From contig CAJQNB010000013.1 of assembly GCA_905479575.1 (NCBI GenBank), positions 1 through 62,224 on the forward strand: 62,224 bases of DNA, given 5' to 3'. Below are positions 19,443-26,892 of the stretch, one piece after another (positions within the stretch are counted from its first letter, which is position 1; each line of letters begins with the position of its first letter). The notes beneath the pieces were generated by a model. That model was given only the letters and a program-made list of their open reading frames with translations. It searched no databases and was not told the DNA's origin. A program made the position numbers and the translations under genes. The DNA comes from an uncultured Pseudophaeobacter sp. Lineage in GTDB: Bacteria > Pseudomonadota > Alphaproteobacteria > Rhodobacterales > Rhodobacteraceae.

Positions 19443-19525
19443 ATGGCTTTCCTTTTGTCTGCCCGCCGATTTAAATCCCACAACTGGGGGCGGAAATAAT
19501 GCAGGGCCTCGGACCTTTCGTCGCT

Positions 19526-19563
19526 TTGGCGTAACATGGGGTTACCAGTATTCTGCACAGCAG
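19526..19563 (+). promoter_or_regulatory. phaC promoter with PhaR operator
   Basis: TTGGCG (19526-19531), a 17-base spacer and TATTCT (19549-19554) form a plausible sigma-70 promoter for phaC. A perfect CTGC-ACA-GCAG palindrome at 19553-19563 overlaps the -10 box. CTGC-N3-GCAG is the established PhaR target in Paracoccus. A bound repressor would block phaC and perhaps the divergent phaZ. Confidence 0.7.
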
Positions 19564-19587
19564 AAAGAGTATGGGGGATTCCTTAAG

Positions 19588-21393
19588 ATGACAACAAGTG
19601 ACGCGCTGGACCATGGCACTTCGCCAGAACACCTTGAACGCCTTAAGGAAAATATGGAGCGAGTTGACCAGCTCTCTAAGAAAATGGTCGAGATCATGGC
19701 AAATCGGAAAGGGCACAACCCTGGTTTGGACGGTCCGAATCAGGAGCTGTTTGCACGTGCAGCAACCTCTTATTGGGCCGAACTCCTGCAAAATCCTGCC
19801 AAATTGATGGAAAAGCAGGTCGAGTTTTGGGGCAAGTCTGTGCTGAACTTTGCCGAGGCCCAGAAAGTTCTGGCTGCACAGGGCCATGACGACACCGCGC
19901 CACAGACATCGCAAGACCGCCGGTTTGGCAATCCGATGTGGGAAAACAACCCCTATTTTAGCTTTGTAAAACATCAGTACCTGACCAATGCCGAGGCAAT
20001 TCGCGAGGCCGTGGCCCAGGTCGATGATCTGGACGCCATTGATCGTCACCGGCTGCAATATTTCTCCGATCAGATCATCAACATGATGGCGCCGACCAAT
20101 TTCCTGCCCACCAACCCGGATGCGCTGGAAAAGGCGCTGGAGACCGAGGGCACCTCTTTGATTGATGGGTTGCAGAACCTGGTCAACGATCTTGAGTCCA
20201 ACAATGGTGAGCTGGTGGTGCGACTGGCGGATGAAACCGCCTTTGAGATCGGCGGCAATATTGCCACCAGCCCCGGCGAGGTGGTCTATCGCAATCGGAT
20301 GATGGAGATGATCCAGTATCACCCGACCACCGAGACGGTGCACGAAACCCCCATCGTGTTGTTCCCGCCCTGGATCAACAAATTCTACATCCTCGACCTA
20401 AAAACGCAGAACAGCCTGATCAAATGGGTGACGGAACAGGGCTATACCCTGTTTGTGGTCTCCTGGGTCAATCCCAACCGGGACTATGCCGATGTCAGCA
20501 TGGAAGACTATATCGAAGAAGGCTTCCTGACCGCCTTTGAGAAGGCCAAGGAGATCTGCAAGGTCAAACAGATCAACGCCATCGGATATTGCATCGCGGG
20601 TACCACGCTTAGCCTGGTGCTGGCTTTGATGAAAAAGCGTGGCGATAAATCGGTAAAGTCGGCAACGCTGTTTACTGCGTTGACGGATTTTTCCGATCAG
20701 GGGGATTTCACCCCCTTCCTGCAGAACGATTTTGTCGATGCTATTGTTGAGGAGATTGGCGAGGACGGTATTCTGCCCTCCTACATTATGGCGCGCACCT
20801 TCTCGTTCCTGCGGGCCAATGATCTGGTCTATGGTCCGGCCATCCGCAGCTATATGCTGGGGGAGACCCCGCCCGCCTTTGACCTGCTGTATTGGAACGG
20901 CGATGGCGCCAACCTGCCGGGCAAGATGGCAGAGGAATATCTGCGCGGGCTGTGCCAGGGCAACCAGTTTGCCGATGGCGGTTTTGAGCTTTTTGGCGAG
21001 ACGCTGCATCTCAAGGATGTAGATATCCCGCTGATGGCGATCACCTGTGAAACGGACCACATCGCGCCCTGGCGCAATTGTTACAAGGGTGTGCAGCAGA
21101 TGGGGGGGCGCAGCAAAACCTTCATCGTATCGCAGTCCGGTCATATCGCCGGCATCGTTAACCCGCCCAGCCGCAACAAATATGGTCACTACACCAACGA
21201 TGACTTGAAACTGGCCCCCGAAGCCTGGATGGAAGGGGCGACCTTCAACGAAGGCTCCTGGTGGCCGCGTTGGGAGAGCTGGCTGAAGAAGCGCTCTGGC
21301 AAGCAGGTTCCGGCGCGCACCCCTGGTGATTCGAATAATCCAGTGCTGGAACCGGCTCCTGGCAGCTATGTGCGTGTCCGTGCAAATGATTGA
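19588..21393 (+). CDS. phaC: Class I poly(3-hydroxyalkanoate) synthase
   Basis: A 601-residue PHA synthase that polymerises (R)-3-hydroxyacyl-CoA on granules. The catalytic triad is readable: C335 in the lipase-like box GYCIAG, D490 in ETDHIAPW and H519 in SQSGHIAG. The N-terminal domain of about 200 residues carries the PHA_synth N-terminal region (PNPTYFSF-like segment NPYFSFVKHQYLT). Class I length; no PhaE or PhaR subunit of class III/IV is needed. It is followed by the phasin gene with its own regulated promoter. Confidence 0.97.
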   Translation: MTTSDALDHGTSPEHLERLKENMERVDQLSKKMVEIMANRKGHNPGLDGPNQELFARAATSYWAELLQNPAKLMEKQVEFWGKSVLNFAEAQKVLAAQGHDDTAPQTSQDRRFGNPMWENNPYFSFVKHQYLTNAEAIREAVAQVDDLDAIDRHRLQYFSDQIINMMAPTNFLPTNPDALEKALETEGTSLIDGLQNLVNDLESNNGELVVRLADETAFEIGGNIATSPGEVVYRNRMMEMIQYHPTTETVHETPIVLFPPWINKFYILDLKTQNSLIKWVTEQGYTLFVVSWVNPNRDYADVSMEDYIEEGFLTAFEKAKEICKVKQINAIGYCIAGTTLSLVLALMKKRGDKSVKSATLFTALTDFSDQGDFTPFLQNDFVDAIVEEIGEDGILPSYIMARTFSFLRANDLVYGPAIRSYMLGETPPAFDLLYWNGDGANLPGKMAEEYLRGLCQGNQFADGGFELFGETLHLKDVDIPLMAITCETDHIAPWRNCYKGVQQMGGRSKTFIVSQSGHIAGIVNPPSRNKYGHYTNDDLKLAPEAWMEGATFNEGSWWPRWESWLKKRSGKQVPARTPGDSNNPVLEPAPGSYVRVRAND

Positions 21394-21416
21394 TTTTGTG
21401 GATTTACGGTAATTTA

Positions 21417-21468
21417 TTCTGCATCGCAGCATTATTTTCTTGAAATGCTGCGATGCAGAAAGTATATA
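21417..21468 (+). promoter_or_regulatory. phaP promoter with double PhaR operator in a 17-bp inverted repeat
   Basis: Two perfect CTGC-N3-GCAG sites at 21419-21429 and 21448-21458 sit inside a perfect inverted repeat with 17-base arms (21417-21433 and 21444-21460) and a 10-base loop. TTGAAA (21440-21445), a 17-base spacer and TATATA (21463-21468) make a near-consensus promoter, and the second operator lies within the spacer. The same repeat could act as a hairpin at the end of the phaC transcript. Confidence 0.8.
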
Positions 21469-21523
21469 TTCCTCATGCTGAAACGCGGGGTGGTCCCGAG
21501 ATGCAAACAGAGGAACCAGTACA

Positions 21524-21967
21524 ATGGCTAAGACCCAAGATTTTACCGCTATGATGAAAGACATGATGGGCGCATTTCCGGTGGATACATCCGCCATGGA
21601 AGAAGCGTTCAAAAACACTGCCGCGCTGAACGAAAAGCTGAGCGCAGTTGTTCTGGGTGCTGCTGAGCAGTCCTCGGAAATCTCCAGCAAATGGACAAAA
21701 GACGCCCTGGCAAAGATGTCCGGCGTTTCCAAAGCTCAGACAGATCCGTCTGAGTATGCAAAGTCGGCAACCGATTTCGCCAGCGCCTCTGCTGAAGTTG
21801 CCGCTGAAAACATGGCCGCTTTTGCTGAAGTTGCAAAAAAAGTGCAGATGGAAACCGTTGAACTGCTGATGGCCGCAGGCAAAGATATGGGCGAAGAAGC
21901 CTCTGCCGCTGTCAAAAAAGCGACGTCCGAAGTGACCACTGCCGCTAAAAAAGCAGCCGCTAAATAA
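21524..21967 (+). CDS. phaP: Phasin family granule protein
   Basis: A 147-residue, almost fully helical, Ala/Lys/Glu-rich protein typical of alphaproteobacterial phasins, which coat PHB granules and stabilise their surface. Heptad-like segments (SAEVAAENMAAFAEVAKK) suggest coiled-coil oligomers. The C-terminus is Ala/Lys-rich (TTAAKKAAAK). It has no signal peptide. Position after phaC and the strong operator-controlled promoter fit high, PHB-dependent expression. Notably its GC content is lower than phaC, as expected for a highly expressed gene with biased codons. Confidence 0.92.
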   Translation: MAKTQDFTAMMKDMMGAFPVDTSAMEEAFKNTAALNEKLSAVVLGAAEQSSEISSKWTKDALAKMSGVSKAQTDPSEYAKSATDFASASAEVAAENMAAFAEVAKKVQMETVELLMAAGKDMGEEASAAVKKATSEVTTAAKKAAAK

Positions 21968-22041
21968 GCAGCCCAAATGGGCTGATCACGAAGAGCGAGA
22001 TCACGGCTCCTCCCTGCATATGATCCCCATCTTACGTGTCC

Positions 22042-22073
22042 AAAAGGGCAGGTCGTTTGACCTGTCCTTTTTT
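22042..22073 (+). terminator. Terminator after phaP
   Basis: AAAAGGGCAGGTC pairs with GACCTGTCCTTTTTT around GTTT (one G-U pair) and ends in a T run. It lies 75 bases after the phaP stop and before the convergent epimerase gene. Confidence 0.9.
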
Positions 22074-22160
22074 GTTGTCGCCGGTATTTCCGACCAAACC
22101 GTATTTCCGACCAACTGGCTACCCAACCAGACTGGCCGCCCGGCCAAACTGGTGCAAAGG

Positions 22161-23033
22161 CTAAAACGCCGCCTGGGTGAAATCACTGATTTCTGGCTGC
22201 CAGCCGCAGGCGGTCTGGATCTTATCGGCCCTCATTTGCTGATCCAGGGTTGGGCCCTCGGCCCAGGTGCCGTATTTAAACATCACATATTTGCGGTTGC
22301 GGACCACATAGGCCCCATCATGGGGATGCCGTCGAATGATCTCGTCCAGAATCTCGCGCAAGGGCACGCCATTCTGGGCCGCAACATTGTAGTGGCCGCA
22401 AAGCTCTGAGTGCTCTGCCAGCAGGCGATAGGCGCGGGCCAGATCCCGGCGATGCACCAGCGGCCAGCGGGTGTGAATACTGCCCCAAACCTCCAGCGGC
22501 AGACCCGTTGCTGCCTGTGTCAGCAGACGAGAGAACACACCGCCACCGTCTTCGTGATAGGTCATGGCTGGGTGAACAATGCAGCTGTTGACCTTGGGGT
22601 CTTGTAACAACGCCAGCGCGTTTTTTTCCATCCAGGCAAAGGCCGGGATTGGCCGCCTTGGGCTGGTTTCAGAGGCGGCCAGGTTGCCGGTTTCCCCATA
22701 AAGCCAACAGCCCCCGGTATAGAGCACCCGCAGGGGAGAACTGCGGTGGTGCGCTTCCTGTCTTATGGCCTCAATGGCGGCGGCATCGACTGCGCCCATG
22801 TCCTCTTCAAAACTTGTGGCCAGCTGGATAACCACATCCACTTCGCGCAGCGCCGCCCGCCAACTGGCCGGGCTCCGCAGATCTCCGCGCCAGGGCTGGG
22901 CGCCCAGAGCCGCGAGTTTCTGAGCTGACCTGTCAGAGCGGCACAGGCCAGTGACAGTATGATTGTAGGCAACCAGTTCTGCGGTGACGGCGCTGCCAAT
23001 GGAGCCGGTGCCGCCAAGGATCAAAATGTTCAA
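22161..23033 (-). CDS. NAD(P)-binding epimerase/SDR-extended protein
   Basis: A 290-residue extended SDR. The Rossmann motif is GGTGSIGSA at residues 7-15; the acidic region GDLRSPASW and DVVIQLATS follow; a YTGGCWLYG segment stands where the catalytic Tyr region is expected, though a clean YxxxK motif is not obvious, so catalysis is uncertain. Substrate unknown. It lies on the opposite strand between phaP and phaR, a position usually without a gene. Confidence 0.8.
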   Translation of the reverse strand: MNILILGGTGSIGSAVTAELVAYNHTVTGLCRSDRSAQKLAALGAQPWRGDLRSPASWRAALREVDVVIQLATSFEEDMGAVDAAAIEAIRQEAHHRSSPLRVLYTGGCWLYGETGNLAASETSPRRPIPAFAWMEKNALALLQDPKVNSCIVHPAMTYHEDGGGVFSRLLTQAATGLPLEVWGSIHTRWPLVHRRDLARAYRLLAEHSELCGHYNVAAQNGVPLREILDEIIRRHPHDGAYVVRNRKYVMFKYGTWAEGPTLDQQMRADKIQTACGWQPEISDFTQAAF

Positions 23034-23194
23034 ACCAGGACTCCTGTGATGGTGTAGGGCATGGTATAAAACCTCAAGCTAAGTTTAGCTCAAGGGCTTT
23101 TTACGGAAGATCCAGAGGCGCGATTTTCGAGCCAAAGCTCCGGGCTGCCAGGGCTGTCGTCGAGGAAGGCGGTTCTGCAGGCTTTTCTTTTGTT

Positions 23195-23224
23195 CTGCGC
23201 TCGCATAGTCTTTTCTGCATTGCA
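23195..23224 (+). promoter_or_regulatory. Two PhaR-like sites upstream of phaR
   Basis: CTGC-GCTC-GCA (23195-23205) and CTGC-ATT-GCA (23215-23224) are imperfect versions of the PhaR target seen before phaC and phaP; the final G of GCAG is replaced by T in both. They lie 21-50 bases before the phaR start and suggest autoregulation. Confidence 0.55.
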
Positions 23225-23245
23225 TCATGTCCGGGGAGGGACAGT

Positions 23246-23821
23246 ATGGCCGATCAGGAAAAAGCCCTGCTGATCAAGCGTTACGCCAGCCGGCGTTTGT
23301 ACAACACTGAGACCAGCGACTATGTCACCTTAGAGGATATTGCGGGGTTCATCCGGGAAGGGCGTGAAGTTCAGATTGTTGACTTGAAGTCCGGCGATGA
23401 TCTGACGCGGCAGTACCTGCTGCAGATTATTGCCGAACACGAAAGCCGCGGTGAAAATGTCCTGCCGGTTAATGTGCTGAACGATCTGGTGCGCAGTTAC
23501 ATGCAGCCGGGCGGTGGGGTGATGCCACAGTTCCTGCAGGCCTCTTTTGATATGCTGCGCGACAGTCAGTCTCAGATGGTAGAGAATATCTCGGCGATGA
23601 ACCCGATGTCGCAGATCCCGGGATTTGACGCGATGAAGGTGCAGCAGGAAGCGTTTTTGAAGGCGATGACCGCTGGCCTGCCTGGTGGTCTCCCCGGGGG
23701 CTGGGGCGGTGGCACGACCACGCCAGAAGCGGAGACTGAAAAGGACGGCGAGGGAGAGGATCTGGATGCGATCAAACGCCAACTGTCAGAACTGCAGGAC
23801 AAGCTGTCCAAGTTGAAATAG
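23246..23821 (+). CDS. phaR: PHA synthesis repressor PhaR
   Basis: A 191-residue PhaR. The N-terminal DNA-binding domain holds the signature IKRYASRRLYNTETSDYVTLEDI (residues about 10-32), followed by the PHB accumulation regulatory domain (DDLTRQYLLQIIAEHES). It binds DNA until nascent PHB granules titrate it, then releases phaP and phaC. The C-terminal third is low-complexity (GLPGGLPGGWGGG) and charged, ending in a coiled-coil-like helix. GGGGAGGG precedes ATG 23246. Confidence 0.95.
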   Translation: MADQEKALLIKRYASRRLYNTETSDYVTLEDIAGFIREGREVQIVDLKSGDDLTRQYLLQIIAEHESRGENVLPVNVLNDLVRSYMQPGGGVMPQFLQASFDMLRDSQSQMVENISAMNPMSQIPGFDAMKVQQEAFLKAMTAGLPGGLPGGWGGGTTTPEAETEKDGEGEDLDAIKRQLSELQDKLSKLK

Positions 23822-23845
23822 GCTTGGGTTAACTATCTGAAGTAG

Positions 23846-23876
23846 AAAGGCTCTGATCCGATCAGAGCCTTTTTTT
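23846..23876 (+). terminator. Terminator after phaR
   Basis: AAAGGCTCTGAT and ATCAGAGCCTTT form a perfect 12-pair stem with a very short loop, followed by further Ts. It lies 25 bases after the phaR stop. Confidence 0.92.
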
Positions 23877-23926
23877 GTGTGCTATAAGAGTGAGACAAAA
23901 TGGGGGGGGGCTCCCGCCCGTCGGAA

Positions 23927-23979
23927 GATCCCTATGGGATCTCCTCCCGTTGGGCCTGGCGCCGCGCAGAGCGCGGCGC
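23927..23979. repeat. Two consecutive perfect hairpins, REP-like
   Basis: GATCCC-TAT-GGGATC (23927-23941) is followed by GCGCCGCGC-AGA-GCGCGGCGC (23959-23979), after a run of nine Gs at 23902-23910. The layout suggests a repetitive extragenic palindromic element between phaR and the convergent aminotransferase gene. No second copy exists in this window. Confidence 0.5.
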
Positions 23980-24010
23980 GGCAGCGTGATTTTGCCGGGT
24001 CCTAAAAGGA

Positions 24011-25222
24011 TCAGGCTGCAGCAGCACTGGCCATGGTTGTGGTTGCGGCATCAACCAGAATTCCGGCAACCACATCCAGCTCTTCCTTGGTCAGGCGCAC
24101 CGGCAGGCGCACGTCGCAGGCCTGCATCAGCATGGCACGGGTTTGCGGCAGCTCTGGCAGGTCCTGAATGAACTGCCAGTTCCAGAAGGCCCGGGCATTG
24201 TCCGCAGAGCGGCCAAAGATCTGCACCTTGACGCCAGCCTGGGCGGTTGCCTCGGAGAAGGCGGTGATTTGCTCATCCGTCATGCCCACCAGGTTGAATT
24301 GGATGGAATCTGGCGCACGCTGTTCTGGGGCCAGAGGGGCGGGGACATCAAAGTAGGGCGAGGCATTCAGCTGTGCCGCCACATAGTCGTGGTTTTTCAG
24401 CCCGTCCCGCACCCGGCGCGCCAGCTCTGGCAGCTGTGGGCGAATGACCGCGGCGGACAGGTTGCTCATCCGTAGATTATACAGCGGCAGCTGGTTTTGC
24501 CATTTGGCAAAGGCGTCTTCCAGGTCTGTGCTGTTGTCGCCCAGTGGGGCTTTGTGCTTTTGCCAGTTGTGCTCGTAAGCGCCGGACATGATCACTGCAC
24601 GGGCCACCAGCTCGGCGTCATTGGTGATCAGGATGCCACCTTCGCCGGCGTTGATCATCTTGTAGGATTGAAACGAAAAACAGCCGATCTGGCCCAGTGT
24701 ACCAATATTACGGGCATTCCAGGTGGTGCCAAGCGAATGGGCCGCGTCCTCGATGACTGGGATGCCACGCGCCTCGCAGAGCGCCAGAATAGCATCCATA
24801 TCAGAGGTATGGCCACGCATGTGGCTGATGATAACCGCGGAAATGTCATCGCCAAGCCGGGTCTCAAAATCTGCCATATCAATGCGGTAGTTTTCGCCCA
24901 CTTCACAAAGCACCGGCACGCAATCGGCATGGATCACCGAAGAAGGAACCGCTGCAAAGGTGAAGCCGGGGATCAATACGCGGGCATCGCGGGGCAGGTT
25001 CAGGGCCTTGAGAGACAGGAATAGGGCGGCGGAACAAGACGAGACAGCTAAAGCATATTTACAGCCCAGAAGCGCCGCGAATTCCTGTTCCAGCAGCGCA
25101 ACCGGCGCATCCTCGGGGGCTGTATAACGAAACAGATCGCCAGACTGCATCAGTTCGTCAAGTGCGATACGCGCGGCTTCCGGAATGGGTTCGGCGGCGT
25201 GAACATTAGGTGCCTTTGTCAT
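24011..25222 (-). CDS. DegT/DnrJ/EryC1/StrS family aminotransferase
   Basis: A 403-residue PLP enzyme. The aldimine lysine is in SFQSYKMINAGEGGILITND; the N-terminal SSCSAALFLSLKAL and the EDAAHSLGTTW region are DegT-family signatures. Such enzymes aminate keto-sugars or related keto compounds for surface polysaccharide or natural-product synthesis. No sugar-pathway genes adjoin it, so the substrate is open. An Ala-rich tail (MASAAAA) ends the protein. A 14-base palindrome about 90 bases upstream may be its operator. Confidence 0.85.
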   Translation of the reverse strand: MTKAPNVHAAEPIPEAARIALDELMQSGDLFRYTAPEDAPVALLEQEFAALLGCKYALAVSSCSAALFLSLKALNLPRDARVLIPGFTFAAVPSSVIHADCVPVLCEVGENYRIDMADFETRLGDDISAVIISHMRGHTSDMDAILALCEARGIPVIEDAAHSLGTTWNARNIGTLGQIGCFSFQSYKMINAGEGGILITNDAELVARAVIMSGAYEHNWQKHKAPLGDNSTDLEDAFAKWQNQLPLYNLRMSNLSAAVIRPQLPELARRVRDGLKNHDYVAAQLNASPYFDVPAPLAPEQRAPDSIQFNLVGMTDEQITAFSEATAQAGVKVQIFGRSADNARAFWNWQFIQDLPELPQTRAMLMQACDVRLPVRLTKEELDVVAGILVDAATTTMASAAAA

Positions 25223-25310
25223 ATTTCAAGTTCCTGAATTCTGGATTTGATAAATATAAAACAACTGAACAGATAAGCCAAGAGAAAGCCGATCCTTCGG
25301 TCTTGGGGTC

Positions 25311-25324
25311 GGTGAAATTTCACC
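25311..25324. promoter_or_regulatory. Perfect 14-base palindrome, candidate operator
   Basis: GGTGAAATTTCACC is a perfect palindrome located 89 bases upstream of the DegT aminotransferase start. There is no adjacent T run, so it looks like a protein-binding site rather than a terminator. The cognate regulator is not identified. Confidence 0.5.
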
Positions 25325-25398
25325 AATTTGTTGCATGGCGCCCCATGGCACCACTCTGGTTTTACCACGACGGCGAGAAGGCCTGCTGCAAAACTGTA

Positions 25399-25442
25399 AA
25401 CGCCCTGCGCAGACATAGCTGAGCAGGGCGTTGAGCCTAAAT
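25399..25442 (-). terminator. Terminator after the FAD oxidase gene
   Basis: AACGCCCTGC and GCAGGGCGTT form a ten-pair stem; on the minus strand it is followed by TTACAGTTTT. It lies about 20 bases after the oxidase stop. Confidence 0.8.
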
Positions 25443-25462
25443 CAGACCTGTTTGGGTCCTCG

Positions 25463-26773
25463 CTAAATCCCGAGGCGATCACGCAGGGCAAACCAGGTCA
25501 TGGCCAGTGCCAACAGCGGAGACCGCATGGCGGGACCGCCTGGAAAGCGCGGGGCAGGCACGCGGGACATGGTGTCAAAGCCCTCGGCCTGGCCCTGGAT
25601 CGCCTGGGCAATCAGCTGGCCGGCATGGATGGCTGTGCCCACCCCGTGGCCGGAATAGCCTGAGGCAGAGAGTACATTTTCACCCAGGCGCGCGAGATAG
25701 GGCATGCGCTTCATGGTGATCCCCAATGTGCCCCCCCAGGCATAGTCTAGGCGCACGTCTTTCAGGTGTGGAAAGATCTCTGTCATGGGTTTGCGCACCA
25801 CCGCCTTGATGTCTGAGGGGAAGCGGTAGCCATAGCTTTCGCCGCCGCCAAACAGCAGTCGTTTGTCATGGCTGAGGCGAAAATAGTTGACCACAAATTT
25901 GCTATCCGCCACAGCGACATCTCGCCCCAGAACCTTGTCTGCCGCATCGCCGAGCGGTTCGGTGGCGACGATAAAGTTGTTGATCGGCATCACCTTGGCG
26001 GCGACCTGACGGTTCAGCCCGCCCAGATAGCCGTTACAGGCGAGGATCAGATGATCGGCGCGAACCTCTCCGGTGGCGGTTTTGACCCGCACCTCGGCGC
26101 CCTCCTGGATGTCCAGAACTTCACTTTCCTCGTGCAGCGAAGCACCGGCCGCCGCCGCTGCGCGGGCCAGGCCAAGCGCCAGATTGAGCGGGTGCAGGTG
26201 GCCGGCACCGTGATCCAGAATGCCGCCTTTGTAATCAGGGGAGGGGCACATCTGATGGCAGGCCTCAGGCGAGAGCAACTCGATCTGATCATAGCCATAG
26301 CGATCTTCAAGATGACGGCCGTAATCATGCAAATGCATGCTGTCGCGGCTGTTGGAGGCGGTCCAGGCAACACCGGGGCGCAGGTGACACTGAATATCGT
26401 GCTTGGCAATCAGGGATTTGACCAGATCCTTGGCCTCTTCCCCCAGCCGCCAGAGCTTTTGCGCTTCTTGTTTGCCAACAAAGCCCTCAAGCCCTTCCTG
26501 ATCCATGCGCTGGCCGCTGCCAAGCTGACCACCATTGCGACCAGAGGCGCCAAAGCCAACACGATGAGCCTCCAGCAGGGTCACCTTCATGCCCGCCTCG
26601 GCCAGGTGCAACGCCGCCGACAACCCGGTAAAGCCGCCACCGATAATGACGACATCGGCGCGCGCGTCCCCTGACAGGGCAGAAAACCGCGCAAGAGGCG
26701 TCGCGGTCGCGGCATACCAGCTGTTGGGGTACTGCCCCTTGCGATCATTGGAGTGGAGCAAATTTAGTCCCAT
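25463..26773 (-). CDS. puuB: FAD-dependent oxidoreductase, gamma-glutamylputrescine oxidase-like
   Basis: A 436-residue DAO-family flavoprotein. The dinucleotide-binding motif VVIIGGGFTGLSAALHLAEAG begins near residue 41, and SGRNGGQLGSGQ and the C-terminal YSGHGVGTAIHAGQLIA complete the FAD site. Length and motifs fit PuuB/OrdL, which oxidises gamma-glutamyl-putrescine. Its neighbours are two glutamine-synthetase-like ligases and an amidotransferase, which supports polyamine (or other amine) catabolism. Individual substrate is inferred. Confidence 0.88.
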   Translation of the reverse strand: MGLNLLHSNDRKGQYPNSWYAATATPLARFSALSGDARADVVIIGGGFTGLSAALHLAEAGMKVTLLEAHRVGFGASGRNGGQLGSGQRMDQEGLEGFVGKQEAQKLWRLGEEAKDLVKSLIAKHDIQCHLRPGVAWTASNSRDSMHLHDYGRHLEDRYGYDQIELLSPEACHQMCPSPDYKGGILDHGAGHLHPLNLALGLARAAAAAGASLHEESEVLDIQEGAEVRVKTATGEVRADHLILACNGYLGGLNRQVAAKVMPINNFIVATEPLGDAADKVLGRDVAVADSKFVVNYFRLSHDKRLLFGGGESYGYRFPSDIKAVVRKPMTEIFPHLKDVRLDYAWGGTLGITMKRMPYLARLGENVLSASGYSGHGVGTAIHAGQLIAQAIQGQAEGFDTMSRVPAPRFPGGPAMRSPLLALAMTWFALRDRLGI

Positions 26774-26892
26774 CGCATACCTCTTTGAAAGCTCTGGCGC
26801 CCAGGGGCTGCCAGCAGCTCTTTATCTTTCCATAAATATTCGATTGCACTGGCGTCCCCTCTCAAGGCGACGCCAGAGTTTATGTTGGCGCC

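Noticed and set aside
20398..21732. A 444-codon frame antisense to phaC
   Set aside because: Shadow of the PHA synthase gene, with low-complexity shadow-like protein and no ribosome site.
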